A stretch of 16,567 nt of DNA, from contig CALBLI010000002.1 of assembly GCA_937896065.1 (NCBI GenBank), forward strand, positions 1-16,567, in the 5' to 3' direction. This DNA comes from an uncultured Caryophanales bacterium (GTDB lineage: Bacteria > Bacillota_I > Bacilli_A > RFN20 > CAG-288). The position numbers and the translations under genes are program-made. Below the pieces are notes generated by a model. The model was not told where the DNA came from. It did no database searches and worked only from the letters and a program-made list of their open reading frames with translations. Shown one piece after another: positions 1 through 8,199 of the stretch. Every line of letters starts with the position of its first letter. Position 1 is the stretch's first letter.

Positions 1-17
1 GGTTGAGAAACTCAACC
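1..17. terminator. Hairpin at the window edge, possible terminator of pnp
   Basis: A perfect 7-bp inverted repeat, GGTTGAG and CTCAACC with a 3-nt loop, sits downstream of pnp. On the minus strand it follows the pnp stop codon by about 60 nt and could be its terminator. The T-tract that would decide this lies outside the window. On the plus strand the following bases are only weakly T-rich, so a plus-strand role is less likely. Confidence 0.4.
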
Positions 18-28
18 TGTTTATATTA

Positions 29-49
29 GTGTCCGTTAGGACGCTTTTT
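29..49 (+). terminator. Probable intrinsic terminator of a plus-strand gene upstream of the window
   Basis: GTGTCC (29-34) pairs with GGACGC (39-44), including one G-T pair, around a GTTA loop. Five T's and a further T-rich stretch follow. That is the form of a rho-independent terminator on the plus strand. It implies a plus-strand gene ending before position 1 and convergent with pnp. On the minus strand the hairpin is not followed by T's. Confidence 0.5.
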
Positions 50-79
50 GTTCTTCTAATTTACAGTTTTAATAAAAGA

Positions 80-2272
80 TTATTTCTTTTTATTAAAATG
101 ATGAACAGGTTCAACATATCCTTCAGGTTTATCAATTAAATCCTTATGAGATACATCAATTTTACCTTGTTTATCAAAACCAGTGACAACAACTTTGATA
201 GTATCACCTAAATGAAGATAATCTTCAACTTTTTCAACTCTTTCCCATGCAAGTTTTGAAACATGGAGCAATGCATCAGTTGTTCCAAATAAATTAACAA
301 AAGCACCATAAGGTTCAATTCTGACAACTTTTGCATCATATATATCACCGACTTTGGCAACTTTAGCAATATCCATAATCATGCTATATGCTTTTTCAAT
401 CATATCTTTATTTACTGAATAGATGATTACTCTTCCATCATCATTGATATCAATTTTGATTTCATTATTGCAGTCTTTAACTATACCGTTAATCACTTTT
501 CCCTGTGATCCAATAACTTCTCTAATTTTTTCAGGATCGATATTAAATGTTTTCATCTTCAAAGCATATTCTGATAGTTCTTCTCTTGGTTTAGAGATAG
601 CATTTAACATAACATCTAATATTTGAGCACGAGCAGGTTTAGCTTGATATAAAGCCTCTTTTAAAACTTCTTTAGTGATACCTCTTATTTTGATATCCAT
701 TTGTAAGGCAGTGATACCTTTGCTAGTCCCTGCTACTTTAAAGTCCATATCACCTAAATGATCTTCCATACCTTGAATATCAGTCAGGATGGTATATGGA
801 TGATTTCCATCGAGAGGACCTGAAGTAATAAGTCCCATAGCAATACCAGATACTGGTGCTTTAATTGGAACACCTGCATCCATCAAAGCCATACATGATG
901 CACAAATTGATGCTTGAGAAGATGAACCATTTGATTCACAAACATCAGCAACAACTCTGATTGTATATGGGAATTCTTCTTCAGATGGAATGATGTAAGA
1001 CAGGGCTCTTTCACCTAAGGCACCATGACCGATTTCTCTTCTTCCTGGAGTACCCATCTTTCCTAATTCACCAACTGAATAAGGTGGGAAATTATAATGA
1101 TGCATAAATCTTTTAGTGGTATCACCTGTGATATCATCTAATATTTGAGCATCATCAAGTGATCCTAATGTACATGCTGATAGCACTTGTGTTTGGCCAC
1201 GAGTAAATAAAGCACTACCATGTGCTCTAGGAAGTAGATGAACTTTAGCATCAAGAGGTCGTATCTCATCAACTTTTCTGCCATCAGGTCTAACTTTATC
1301 AATGGTAATTAATCTTCTAACTTCATCTCTTACAACTTGTTCTAAGACTTCTTTAGCTTCATTGACTTTCAAATCATGTTCCTGAGTTGTTTTATATTCT
1401 CTATTATCGATGATATCAATAACTTCTTTCTCTAAAGCATCAATTGTATTTTGCCTTTCGAGTTTATCATAGATAGAGACAGCTTTAATCAGTCTATTTT
1501 GAGTGGTTTCACTTTGAGATGGTGAGACGTAATTTAAGCAGAAATTTTTAAATTCTGGATCTATTTGATATATATTTAAGGGTCTTTTTTCTTTACCACA
1601 TGCTTTTGCAATTTCTTTTTCAAAATGGCATAACTTTTTAATAGCTTCATGACCAAACATCAATGCTTCAAGCATATCATCTTCTGATACTTCACTAGCA
1701 CCTGCTTCAACCATGTTGATGGCTACTTCACTGCCTGCAACTGTCAAATTGATATCTGATTTTTTACTTTCTTCAACTGTTGGATTGATAATTAATTTGC
1801 CATCAACTCTTCCAACTTTAACACCTGCTATTGGTTCATCAAAAGGAATATCTGAGATAGCTAAAGCTAAAGATGATCCAAACATGGCATACATTTCAGT
1901 TGGAGTATCATTATCAGCTGACATGACAACAGCTGATATTTGAGTTTCATTGACATATCCTTCAGGGAACATTGGTCTAATTGGACGATCAATTAAACGT
2001 GAGCAAAGGGTTTCTCTTGTAGATTGTCTTCCTTCTCTTCTTAAAAATGAACCAGGTATTTTACCCACTGCATACTGTCTTTCATAATAATTGACAGTGA
2101 GTGGGAAAAAATCCTGACCTAATTTAGCTTCTTTAGCACCACATACGGCACATAAGATGACAGAATCATCAACCTTGATAATACATGATCCGTCAGCTTG
2201 CTTGGCGATTTCGCCTGTCTCGGCAACAACTTTCTTTCCATAAAAGTCGAGACTGAATACTTCTTTTGACAT
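80..2272 (-). CDS. pnp: Polynucleotide phosphorylase (PNPase)
   Basis: PNPase degrades RNA 3' to 5' by phosphorolysis, releasing nucleoside diphosphates, and acts as a cytoplasmic trimer in mRNA turnover. The 730-residue product has the full family layout: a first RNase PH domain with FLRREGRQSTRE near residue 77, a helical linker, a second RNase PH domain with GKMGTPGRREIGHG near 404, a KH domain with GxxG at 588-591, and an S1 domain from about 642. The catalytic aspartates expected from the E. coli enzyme are D504 and D510 in EDHLGDMDF. I chose ATG at 2272 because GAGG lies 7 nt upstream and MSKEVFSLDF matches family N-termini. An in-frame ATG at 2299 has no ribosome binding site and lies at or before the predicted transcription start. 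The gene stands alone, without the rpsO neighbour seen in many bacteria, and is divergent from the peptidase genes. Confidence 0.97.
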   Translation of the reverse strand: MSKEVFSLDFYGKKVVAETGEIAKQADGSCIIKVDDSVILCAVCGAKEAKLGQDFFPLTVNYYERQYAVGKIPGSFLRREGRQSTRETLCSRLIDRPIRPMFPEGYVNETQISAVVMSADNDTPTEMYAMFGSSLALAISDIPFDEPIAGVKVGRVDGKLIINPTVEESKKSDINLTVAGSEVAINMVEAGASEVSEDDMLEALMFGHEAIKKLCHFEKEIAKACGKEKRPLNIYQIDPEFKNFCLNYVSPSQSETTQNRLIKAVSIYDKLERQNTIDALEKEVIDIIDNREYKTTQEHDLKVNEAKEVLEQVVRDEVRRLITIDKVRPDGRKVDEIRPLDAKVHLLPRAHGSALFTRGQTQVLSACTLGSLDDAQILDDITGDTTKRFMHHYNFPPYSVGELGKMGTPGRREIGHGALGERALSYIIPSEEEFPYTIRVVADVCESNGSSSQASICASCMALMDAGVPIKAPVSGIAMGLITSGPLDGNHPYTILTDIQGMEDHLGDMDFKVAGTSKGITALQMDIKIRGITKEVLKEALYQAKPARAQILDVMLNAISKPREELSEYALKMKTFNIDPEKIREVIGSQGKVINGIVKDCNNEIKIDINDDGRVIIYSVNKDMIEKAYSMIMDIAKVAKVGDIYDAKVVRIEPYGAFVNLFGTTDALLHVSKLAWERVEKVEDYLHLGDTIKVVVTGFDKQGKIDVSHKDLIDKPEGYVEPVHHFNKKK

Positions 2273-2301
2273 TTTAAAACCTCGATAATTAATACTCATA
2301 T

Positions 2302-2307
2302 ATTATA
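2302..2307 (-). promoter_or_regulatory. Putative -10 box of the pnp promoter
   Basis: The minus strand reads TATAAT here, 29 nt before the pnp ATG, which would give a leader of roughly 20-25 nt. No good -35 hexamer lies at the right spacing. The -35 zone falls on the left arm of the inverted repeat at 2327-2356. Confidence 0.45.
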
Positions 2308-2326
2308 TATGCAAATGGATAAAAAG

Positions 2327-2356
2327 TTTATTAATATTTATATTTATATTAATAAA
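2327..2356. repeat. 11-bp perfect inverted repeat in the divergent pnp / M32 promoter region
   Basis: TTTATTAATAT (2327-2337) and ATATTAATAAA (2346-2356) are exact reverse complements separated by 8 nt. The centre is almost equidistant from the two -10 boxes, and each arm covers one promoter's -35 zone. This would suit an operator for a dimeric regulator. The arms contain only A and T, so chance in an AT-rich background is a real alternative. Confidence 0.5.
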
Positions 2357-2372
2357 ATTGTATCTTTTAATG

Positions 2373-2381
2373 TGATATAAT
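2373..2381 (+). promoter_or_regulatory. Extended -10 promoter of the peptidase pair
   Basis: TGATATAAT is a perfect extended -10 element, with TATAAT at 2376-2381. It lies 22 nt before the ATG of the M32 gene. No convincing -35 box is seen at 17 nt, as is common for extended -10 promoters. It probably transcribes both peptidase genes. Confidence 0.6.
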
Positions 2382-2403
2382 TTACTTGAATTTGAGGTGA
2401 ATT

Positions 2404-3921
2404 ATGACTAAAGATGAAGATTTATTAAAACTCTATCAAAAACTTGATGAAATGCAAATATATGTGCATACAATGCATATCTTAAATTATGACATCTCAA
2501 CCGCATCACCTATTAAAGGAATGGAAGACACGAATAGAGATATTAATCTTTTCTCAGAAATTGTATATAAGATGCAGAAAGATGAAAAGTTTATAAATTT
2601 AGTTAAAAAAATCAAGAATCGAAAAGATTTTTCATCACTTAATGTTTATGATAGAAGGCTTATTGAACTTTTAGATAAAGATATTGAAAGAAATAAAAAG
2701 GTGACCAAGAAATTTAAAAAAGAAGCTGATGAAGTATTTACAAATGCATATGTTTCTTGGTTAAAAGCAAAAAATAATAATTCGTATAAAGAATTTGAAC
2801 CGACATTAAAGAAAGTTTATGAAATTGAATCTAAAAGAGCTATTCTGGAAAATAGTCGTGAAAAGAATCTTTATAATACTATTTTTAATGATTATGAAGA
2901 AGGTTTTACAACTGATGACTTAGATATCTTCTTTGATGAGATTGAAAGAGAACTTGTCCCCTTAGTTAGTAGAATTAGAAATGCAAAATATCAACCAAGA
3001 CATGATTTTATAAATAGGAAAGTTCCCATTTATAAGCAAGAACAATTTTCTAAATTTTTATTAGAAAAAAATGGTTATGATTTTTCAAGAGGGACTCTTT
3101 CAAAAACTGAGCATCCATTCACTGATCAATTATCATATAACGATGTAAGAGTCACAACTCATTATTATGAAGATAATTTCATTTCAAATATGTATTCAAT
3201 AATTCATGAAGGTGGACATGCTTTATTTGGTCAGAATGTACCTAAAGAAGTCTTTACTCATCGTTTAGGTGAATCTTGTCTTACGATGGCAAAGCATGAA
3301 TCTGTATCAAGGTTTTATGAAAATGTTGTTGGAAGAAGTAAAGAATACTTATCAAGTATATATCCAACTTTTAGGGAACTATTTAAAGATGAGTTTTCAG
3401 ATGTCACTTTAAATGATTTATATGAAGGTGTCAACTATGTTGATTTTAATAATCCAATCAGAACTGAAGCTGATGAACTTACTTATTCTCTTCATATTCT
3501 GATCAGATATAAATTGGAAAGAAAGATTATGGTTGGCAAAGTTGACTTTAAAAATTTGAATGAAGAATGGAATAGATTATATAAAGAAATACTGGGTGTC
3601 GATGTTAAAGATGATAAAGAAGGCATTTTGCAAGATGTACATTGGTCAAGTGGTTTTGGATATTTTCCAACTTATGCTTTAGGGAATGCCTTAAATTGCA
3701 TGTATGTAAAGAAATTAGATCAAGAAATTTATTTAGCTGATACTGTTCAAAGAGGAAGGATGGACCTTCTTCTTCAATGGATGAGCAAAAATGTCTTTGC
3801 TAAAGCCCCTTTATATGATACCAAGACCTGGATTAAAAAGATAACAGGGGAAGAATTTTCAGCTAAGCCATATATCGAATATTTAAAGAAAAAGTTCTTA
3901 AGTATTTATCATTTAATATAG
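2404..3921 (+). CDS. M32 family metallocarboxypeptidase (thermostable carboxypeptidase 1 / Taq type)
   Basis: M32 enzymes remove C-terminal amino acids from peptides using one active-site metal, normally zinc, in the cytoplasm. The 505-residue product is of usual length. The zinc motif HEGGHALFGQ has H268, E269 and H272; the third ligand is expected to be E299 in HESVSRFYE. Two other family blocks are present, EADELTYSLHILIR (residues about 357-370) and DVHWSSGFGYFPTYALGN. No signal peptide is visible. ATG at 2404 has GAGGTGA (2394-2400) at good spacing. The stop codon overlaps the ribosome binding site of the next gene, an M3 peptidase, so the two are probably translated together and work in peptide breakdown. 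The natural substrates cannot be read from the sequence. Confidence 0.95.
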   Translation: MTKDEDLLKLYQKLDEMQIYVHTMHILNYDISTASPIKGMEDTNRDINLFSEIVYKMQKDEKFINLVKKIKNRKDFSSLNVYDRRLIELLDKDIERNKKVTKKFKKEADEVFTNAYVSWLKAKNNNSYKEFEPTLKKVYEIESKRAILENSREKNLYNTIFNDYEEGFTTDDLDIFFDEIERELVPLVSRIRNAKYQPRHDFINRKVPIYKQEQFSKFLLEKNGYDFSRGTLSKTEHPFTDQLSYNDVRVTTHYYEDNFISNMYSIIHEGGHALFGQNVPKEVFTHRLGESCLTMAKHESVSRFYENVVGRSKEYLSSIYPTFRELFKDEFSDVTLNDLYEGVNYVDFNNPIRTEADELTYSLHILIRYKLERKIMVGKVDFKNLNEEWNRLYKEILGVDVKDDKEGILQDVHWSSGFGYFPTYALGNALNCMYVKKLDQEIYLADTVQRGRMDLLLQWMSKNVFAKAPLYDTKTWIKKITGEEFSAKPYIEYLKKKFLSIYHLI

Positions 3922-3933
3922 GAGGAAATAAAA

Positions 3934-5661
3934 ATGATACAAAAATTTGATGCTAATTTTACAAACTTTAATGACATTCAAGTTGATGAGATTGATAAAG
4001 ATTCAATGATTGATTCATTAAATATGATCAAAGATAGAATCAATAATGCAACTGATGCAACTGATGCTATAAATGCTATTAAAGATTATTTTACATTAAG
4101 TGATGATATTCAAACTGCATGTTCATTAGTATTCACTAGATTTTCACAAAATTCTAAAGATGAAAAATATGTTAAACTCAATGAATATTTAGACGAGAAT
4201 TTACCATTAATTTCACAAGCTGATAATGCTGTTTCACAAGCTATATATAATTGTAAATATAGAGATGAACTTGTGAATGAATTTGGAACTCTTTATTTTG
4301 AACAAATAGCTTTATCATTAAAAACATTTTCTGATGAAATTGTTCCTCTTCTTGTTGAAGAAAACAAATGTGTCAGTGAATATAAAACTCTTGTTTCATC
4401 GGCTCTAATTGATTTTAATGGTGAAAAATATTCACTATCACAACTTGGAAAATTTAGAGATTCACTTGATTATGAAACTAGAAAAAATTCCAATGAAGCT
4501 TTTTGGAAATTCTATAATGAAAATGATGATAAAATCGGCGATATTTTTGATCGAATGATCAAAATTAGAACCAAAATTGCTAAAACATTAGGATATGAAG
4601 ATTTTGTTCAATTAGGTTATGATCGAATGGGAAGACTTGATTGGAATAAAGATGATGCATTAGTTTATCGAAATAATATTTTAAAATACATTGTTCCATT
4701 ATCTAATGATATTTTTGATAAACAAAAAGAAAGATTAGGATTTGGTGAAAATACTAAATATTATGATTATAATGTCTTTTATAAAAATGGTAATCCTACT
4801 CCTAAAGGAAGTTCAGATGAGTTAGTATCAGAAGCCAAAAAAATGTATGAATCACTCTCACCTGTTGCTAGTAAATACTTCAACTTTATGGTTGATCATA
4901 ATTGTATGGATTTAGTTGCAAGAGCTAATAAATCTGGTGGTGGATATATGGAATATCTTCCTTCTTTAAAGACATCATTCATTTTTTCAAATTTTAACGG
5001 GACAAGTGGAGACATTGATGTTTTAACTCATGAATTTGGTCATGCATTACAAGGATTTTTAGCTGGTGAAGATATCACTGTTCCTTCATATCGTAGTCCT
5101 GGTCTTGAATGCTGTGAAATGCATTCAATGTCAATGGAATTTTTAACGTATCCATATATGGATTTATTCTTTAAGGAAGATGCTGATAAATATAAATATA
5201 TGCATTTATGTTCAGCAATTACTTTCATCCCTTATGGATGTATAGTTGATGCTTTCCAAACTTATTGTTATACGCATCCTCACCTTACTCATGAACAAAG
5301 AAAAGCATATTTTAGAACACTTGAAAGAAGATATTTGCCAAATAGAGAATATGAGGACAATGAGTTTTTACAATCAGGTGGTTATTTTGAAAGACAAGCT
5401 CACATTTTTGAAAGCCCATTATATTATCTTGACTACACCATTGCTCAAGTTGTTGCGTTAGAGTTTTTCAAAGAATCACTTGAAAATAAAGATGAAACCT
5501 TGAATAAATATATCAATTTTTGCAAAATGGGTGGTAAATATCCATTTAGAACATTGTTAAAGCAAGCAGATATTAAAAACCCAATGGATGGCGATACTCT
5601 AAAAGAAGTAGCGGCTTCTATTTATGATTATTTGAATACATTTGATCCAAATAATTTGTAG
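3934..5661 (+). CDS. M3 family oligoendopeptidase (PepF-like)
   Basis: M3B enzymes are zinc endopeptidases that cut short peptides inside the cell. The 575-residue product has a long helical N-terminal part and the zinc motif HEFGHALQG with H366, E367 and H370. ECCEMHSMSMEF follows at about residues 392-403, where E395 is the expected third ligand. This ECCEMHSMSMEF form is typical of the M3 oligoendopeptidase branch in Bacillota. No signal peptide or membrane segment is seen. The start has a strong AGGAGG at 3920-3925, which overlaps the TAG stop of the M32 gene and lies 8 nt before ATG; this suggests translational coupling. A perfect bidirectional terminator follows. The call of M3 family is firm; the exact subfamily (pepF or a relative) is less so. 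Confidence 0.95.
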   Translation: MIQKFDANFTNFNDIQVDEIDKDSMIDSLNMIKDRINNATDATDAINAIKDYFTLSDDIQTACSLVFTRFSQNSKDEKYVKLNEYLDENLPLISQADNAVSQAIYNCKYRDELVNEFGTLYFEQIALSLKTFSDEIVPLLVEENKCVSEYKTLVSSALIDFNGEKYSLSQLGKFRDSLDYETRKNSNEAFWKFYNENDDKIGDIFDRMIKIRTKIAKTLGYEDFVQLGYDRMGRLDWNKDDALVYRNNILKYIVPLSNDIFDKQKERLGFGENTKYYDYNVFYKNGNPTPKGSSDELVSEAKKMYESLSPVASKYFNFMVDHNCMDLVARANKSGGGYMEYLPSLKTSFIFSNFNGTSGDIDVLTHEFGHALQGFLAGEDITVPSYRSPGLECCEMHSMSMEFLTYPYMDLFFKEDADKYKYMHLCSAITFIPYGCIVDAFQTYCYTHPHLTHEQRKAYFRTLERRYLPNREYEDNEFLQSGGYFERQAHIFESPLYYLDYTIAQVVALEFFKESLENKDETLNKYINFCKMGGKYPFRTLLKQADIKNPMDGDTLKEVAASIYDYLNTFDPNNL

Positions 5662-5681
5662 ATATAAAATTCATGAATTTA

Positions 5682-5718
5682 TTAAAAATAGCTTTGAATC
5701 ATTCAAAGCTATTTTTAA
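5682..5718. terminator. Perfect 17-bp bidirectional terminator
   Basis: Bases 5682-5698 and 5702-5718 are exact reverse complements with a 3-nt loop (TCA). The core AGCTTTGAA/TTCAAAGCT is flanked by A5 on one side and T5 on the other, so each strand has a stem followed by a T-run. It lies between the convergent M3 peptidase and nnrD genes and should end transcription from both sides. Confidence 0.9.
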
Positions 5719-5724
5719 TAATAA

Positions 5725-6597
5725 TTATTCCTTTAAAGTCTCTATGTAATCTTTAATGTCAAATACATTTATACTTCTTATAAGTTTTTTCTTTTCTAAA
5801 ATAGTTGCAGTATCATGCAAAAGAGTATCAACATAATCAATGACTTTGATTTTACCGACATACATCTTATCACTATAAGAAAGAAAACCCGCAAGAAGGC
5901 CAGCTAAGAAATCACCAGTTCCTGCTTTAGATAAAGAAGTATTAGAGTGCTTGTTAAATATATATTCATCAGGCGTTACTATTAAAGAAGAAGAACCTTT
6001 AATCAGTAAATCGATATTATATTGTTTAGAAAAGAGCATTACTTCTTTTAAATATAAAAAAGCATCTCTTTGATTTTTTAAATTTACATTTAAAAGATCA
6101 TCACATTCTTTTAAATGCGGTGTTAAGATGATGTGACACGCATGGCTTTTTAAAATTTCTTTGTTGACTTTCTTAAGTAAGTAAATGCCAGTAGCATCTA
6201 TTATTAGGTTACCTTTATAATTAGTGATTAATTTATCAAGTGTATTTAAATTAGCTTCATCATCATTAAGTCCGTTTCCAAAAAGAATTGAATCATATTT
6301 TAAAATAGAATCTAATGACTGCTCAATGTTATATGAATCATTTGTATATTCACAATTTATAAACGTTGTAGTAAGTTGACACCTATTATAATAAACTGAT
6401 TTATTAAAATCATTTGTAAGAAATGAAATATATCCTGGACTTGCTATATAAGCAGCTTGTTCAGAAATGAGACCTGCAAAAGGATAATTTTTGCTTCCAG
6501 CAATTATAAAAAGCTTTCCATAATCACTTTTGATTGAATTTTCTTTAGGTGTGTTTAGAAAAAGATTAGTATAATATTTAATTTCATCATGTGTCAT
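5725..6597 (-). CDS. nnrD: ADP-dependent NAD(P)H-hydrate dehydratase (YjeF C-terminal / ribokinase-like)
   Basis: The enzyme repairs hydrated NADH and NADPH (S-NADHX, S-NADPHX), using ADP in bacteria. The 290-residue product matches the dehydratase domain alone: GKLFIIAGSKNYPFAGLISE near residues 27-46, FGNGLNDDE at 106-114, IIDATGIYLL at 132-141, LTPHLKECDDLL at 158-169, LLIKGSSSLIV at 197-207, and the GTGDFLAG anion-hole motif at 226-233 with D229 as the expected catalytic base. Many bacteria fuse this domain to the NnrE epimerase; here the epimerase is absent from the protein and the window. It is the last gene of the rlmB operon, 24 bp after the sigma-like gene. No clear ribosome binding site precedes ATG at 6597, so translation may depend on the upstream gene. 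Confidence 0.9.
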   Translation of the reverse strand: MTHDEIKYYTNLFLNTPKENSIKSDYGKLFIIAGSKNYPFAGLISEQAAYIASPGYISFLTNDFNKSVYYNRCQLTTTFINCEYTNDSYNIEQSLDSILKYDSILFGNGLNDDEANLNTLDKLITNYKGNLIIDATGIYLLKKVNKEILKSHACHIILTPHLKECDDLLNVNLKNQRDAFLYLKEVMLFSKQYNIDLLIKGSSSLIVTPDEYIFNKHSNTSLSKAGTGDFLAGLLAGFLSYSDKMYVGKIKVIDYVDTLLHDTATILEKKKLIRSINVFDIKDYIETLKE

Positions 6598-6621
6598 AGA
6601 AATATTTTAACAAAATAAGTA

Positions 6622-7326
6622 TCAATTAGATACATTTAAAATTTTACGCATATCTTTAATTATTCCATATATTGTATAAGAGACCTGTGATATGCTTTCA
6701 TTACATAATGACGCAATTTCTTTAAAAGTGTAGCCCCGATTATATAGATTCATGATCAATTTATCGCGATTTGATTTATTCTTGCTATATTCATCAATAT
6801 CGCATTTAAGCTCAATATATTTTTTATAATTATCATTATATCTTGTGAGTTTATCAGTCAAGATATAATCAACTTTACTAAAATCTTTAATTCTTTCACC
6901 GCGATATTTTTTCTCTCTCATGAAAGATAAAGCTTTTTCTTTAACATAAAATTTGATAGAAGTTTTAAACATCTTCCTAGTTAAATGAATAAAGTCACCA
7001 AGCTTTGAATTATATATTTTTATTGCTCTTAATATTGTTTGATTGAGTTTAAATTTTATTTCATCGTAATCTAAATATTTTCTTACTTTGAGAAGCCCTT
7101 TGATGTATATTTCTATTTCAGGTTGAAAAGCTTCAACTAAAGAATTTTTAGCAGCATTATCATCTTTTGCTAAGATTGCTAGTTTTGAAAATGAAAGATT
7201 TTCATGGTCATAGGATCTAATAATTAAGTTAGAACAACCTTTATTATTGTAAAGAGTAGCAAAAATAGCATCAGCTTTGGATGCTAAAATAGTCGACTTG
7301 ACTTTATAGTCGTAGGCTAAAGTCAT
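6622..7326 (-). CDS. Diverged sigma-70 family RNA polymerase sigma factor (SigH-like position)
   Basis: This 234-residue protein looks like a small sigma factor with regions 2 and 4 only. Residues about 48-131 resemble region 2: a helical AKDDNAAKNSLVEAFQPEI stretch, then YLDYDEIKFKL, ILRAIKIYNSKLGDFIHLTRK and a basic tail. Residues about 186-229 form a region-4-like helix-turn-helix, with TFKEIASLCNESISQV at 200-215. Basic residues fill the linker. The gene lies directly after rlmB, where Bacillota commonly have yacP and then sigH, which supports an orthologue of SigH (competence and early sporulation in Bacillus). The sequence is far from textbook SigH, and a SigI-like or other HTH regulator is possible. 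The start has AAGGAGG 7 nt upstream. The first 45 residues match nothing I recognise. Confidence 0.65.
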   Translation of the reverse strand: MTLAYDYKVKSTILASKADAIFATLYNNKGCSNLIIRSYDHENLSFSKLAILAKDDNAAKNSLVEAFQPEIEIYIKGLLKVRKYLDYDEIKFKLNQTILRAIKIYNSKLGDFIHLTRKMFKTSIKFYVKEKALSFMREKKYRGERIKDFSKVDYILTDKLTRYNDNYKKYIELKCDIDEYSKNKSNRDKLIMNLYNRGYTFKEIASLCNESISQVSYTIYGIIKDMRKILNVSN

Positions 7327-7350
7327 AAAAATTCCTCCTTTAAAATAACC

Positions 7351-8073
7351 TTATTCCTTCGTTTGACTCTCACTAACTTTTGCAAGAAAGATAGCAGCAG
7401 CAATCGATGCATTTAATGCTTTAACTTTACCATGAAGTGGAATAGATGCAACATAGTCAGATACTTTTCGTAAAAGTTTTGAAACACCATCACCTTCAGA
7501 ACCGATAACGATTACAAATTTGCCTTTATAATCAATGTCAGTATAGGAGGTTTCACCTTCACCTGCACTTGATACAATCCAATAATTGTTTCTTTTTAAT
7601 TCTTTAACAGCATTTATTAAAGAAGGTACTTTACAAATTGAAACGAGTTCTTCAGCACCAGTTGCTATTTTTCTAACAGTTGGTGTGACACTGACTTGAT
7701 TTTTATCAGCAATAATAATTCCATCAACACTGAAAGCAACTGAAGTTCTAATAATTGATCCAAAGTTAACAGGATCTTGAATTCCATCGAGTACAACTAT
7801 TATATGGTTTGAGTCATCATTTTTTATAATTTCTTCTAATTTAGAAAATTCAAATTCTTTTAATGATGCTAAACATCCTTGATGATTATGATATTCACTT
7901 AATCTATCAAGCTCTTTATTATCAACTAATTGATATGGAACATTTAATTTTTTACATTGCAAAATTATTTCTTGATCTGGATGTTCTTTATTTAATAAAA
8001 CACGATTTGGTAGTCTTTTAGCAAGAAGTGAATTCTTAACTGGATACTTACCATAAATTATTGAATTAGCCAT
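7351..8073 (-). CDS. rlmB: 23S rRNA (guanosine-2'-O-)-methyltransferase, RlmB/TrmH (SpoU) family
   Basis: The SpoU-family enzyme transfers a methyl group from S-adenosylmethionine to a ribose 2'-OH; RlmB acts on G2251 (E. coli numbering) of 23S rRNA. The 240-residue product has an N-terminal L30e-like substrate-binding part (about 1-80) and the knotted SPOUT domain. Motif 1 is DPVNFGSIIRT at 100-110, with N103 and R109; motif 2 is VIVIGSEGDGVSKLL at 187-201; motif 3 is IPLHGKVKALNASIAAAI at 211-228, with N221. ATG at 8073 has AAGGTGG 7 nt upstream. It is the first gene of a three-gene operon with a sigma-like factor and nnrD. The exact target nucleotide is inferred from the family and from the gene order, not proved. 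Confidence 0.92.
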   Translation of the reverse strand: MANSIIYGKYPVKNSLLAKRLPNRVLLNKEHPDQEIILQCKKLNVPYQLVDNKELDRLSEYHNHQGCLASLKEFEFSKLEEIIKNDDSNHIIVVLDGIQDPVNFGSIIRTSVAFSVDGIIIADKNQVSVTPTVRKIATGAEELVSICKVPSLINAVKELKRNNYWIVSSAGEGETSYTDIDYKGKFVIVIGSEGDGVSKLLRKVSDYVASIPLHGKVKALNASIAAAIFLAKVSESQTKE

Positions 8074-8100
8074 AGATAAACCACCTTGATTTATATAAAT

Positions 8101-8129
8101 ATCTTACTAAAATAGATAAATTTAGTAAA
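8101..8129 (-). promoter_or_regulatory. Putative sigma-A promoter of the rlmB operon, with overlapping dyad
   Basis: On the minus strand TTTACT (8129-8124) and TAAGAT (8106-8101) are separated by exactly 17 nt, giving a leader of about 20 nt before rlmB. An 8-bp perfect inverted repeat, TTACTAAA (8104-8111) and TTTAGTAA (8121-8128), spans the promoter from -10 to -35 and could be an operator. Confidence 0.5.
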
Positions 8130-8199
8130 GAATTTATATTGATAACTTCAGCTTTTTGTAACAAATAATTAGTGCAATAAAAAATTAAATTAGTAACAA

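Noticed and set aside
423..1943. Plus-strand open frames opposite pnp
   Set aside because: They lie opposite conserved PNPase domains and have low-complexity hydrophobic translations without start signals.
2273..2299. Longer pnp reading frame starting at 2299
   Set aside because: It has no ribosome binding site, adds residues not typical of PNPase and begins at or before the predicted transcription start; ATG at 2272 has GAGG at correct spacing.
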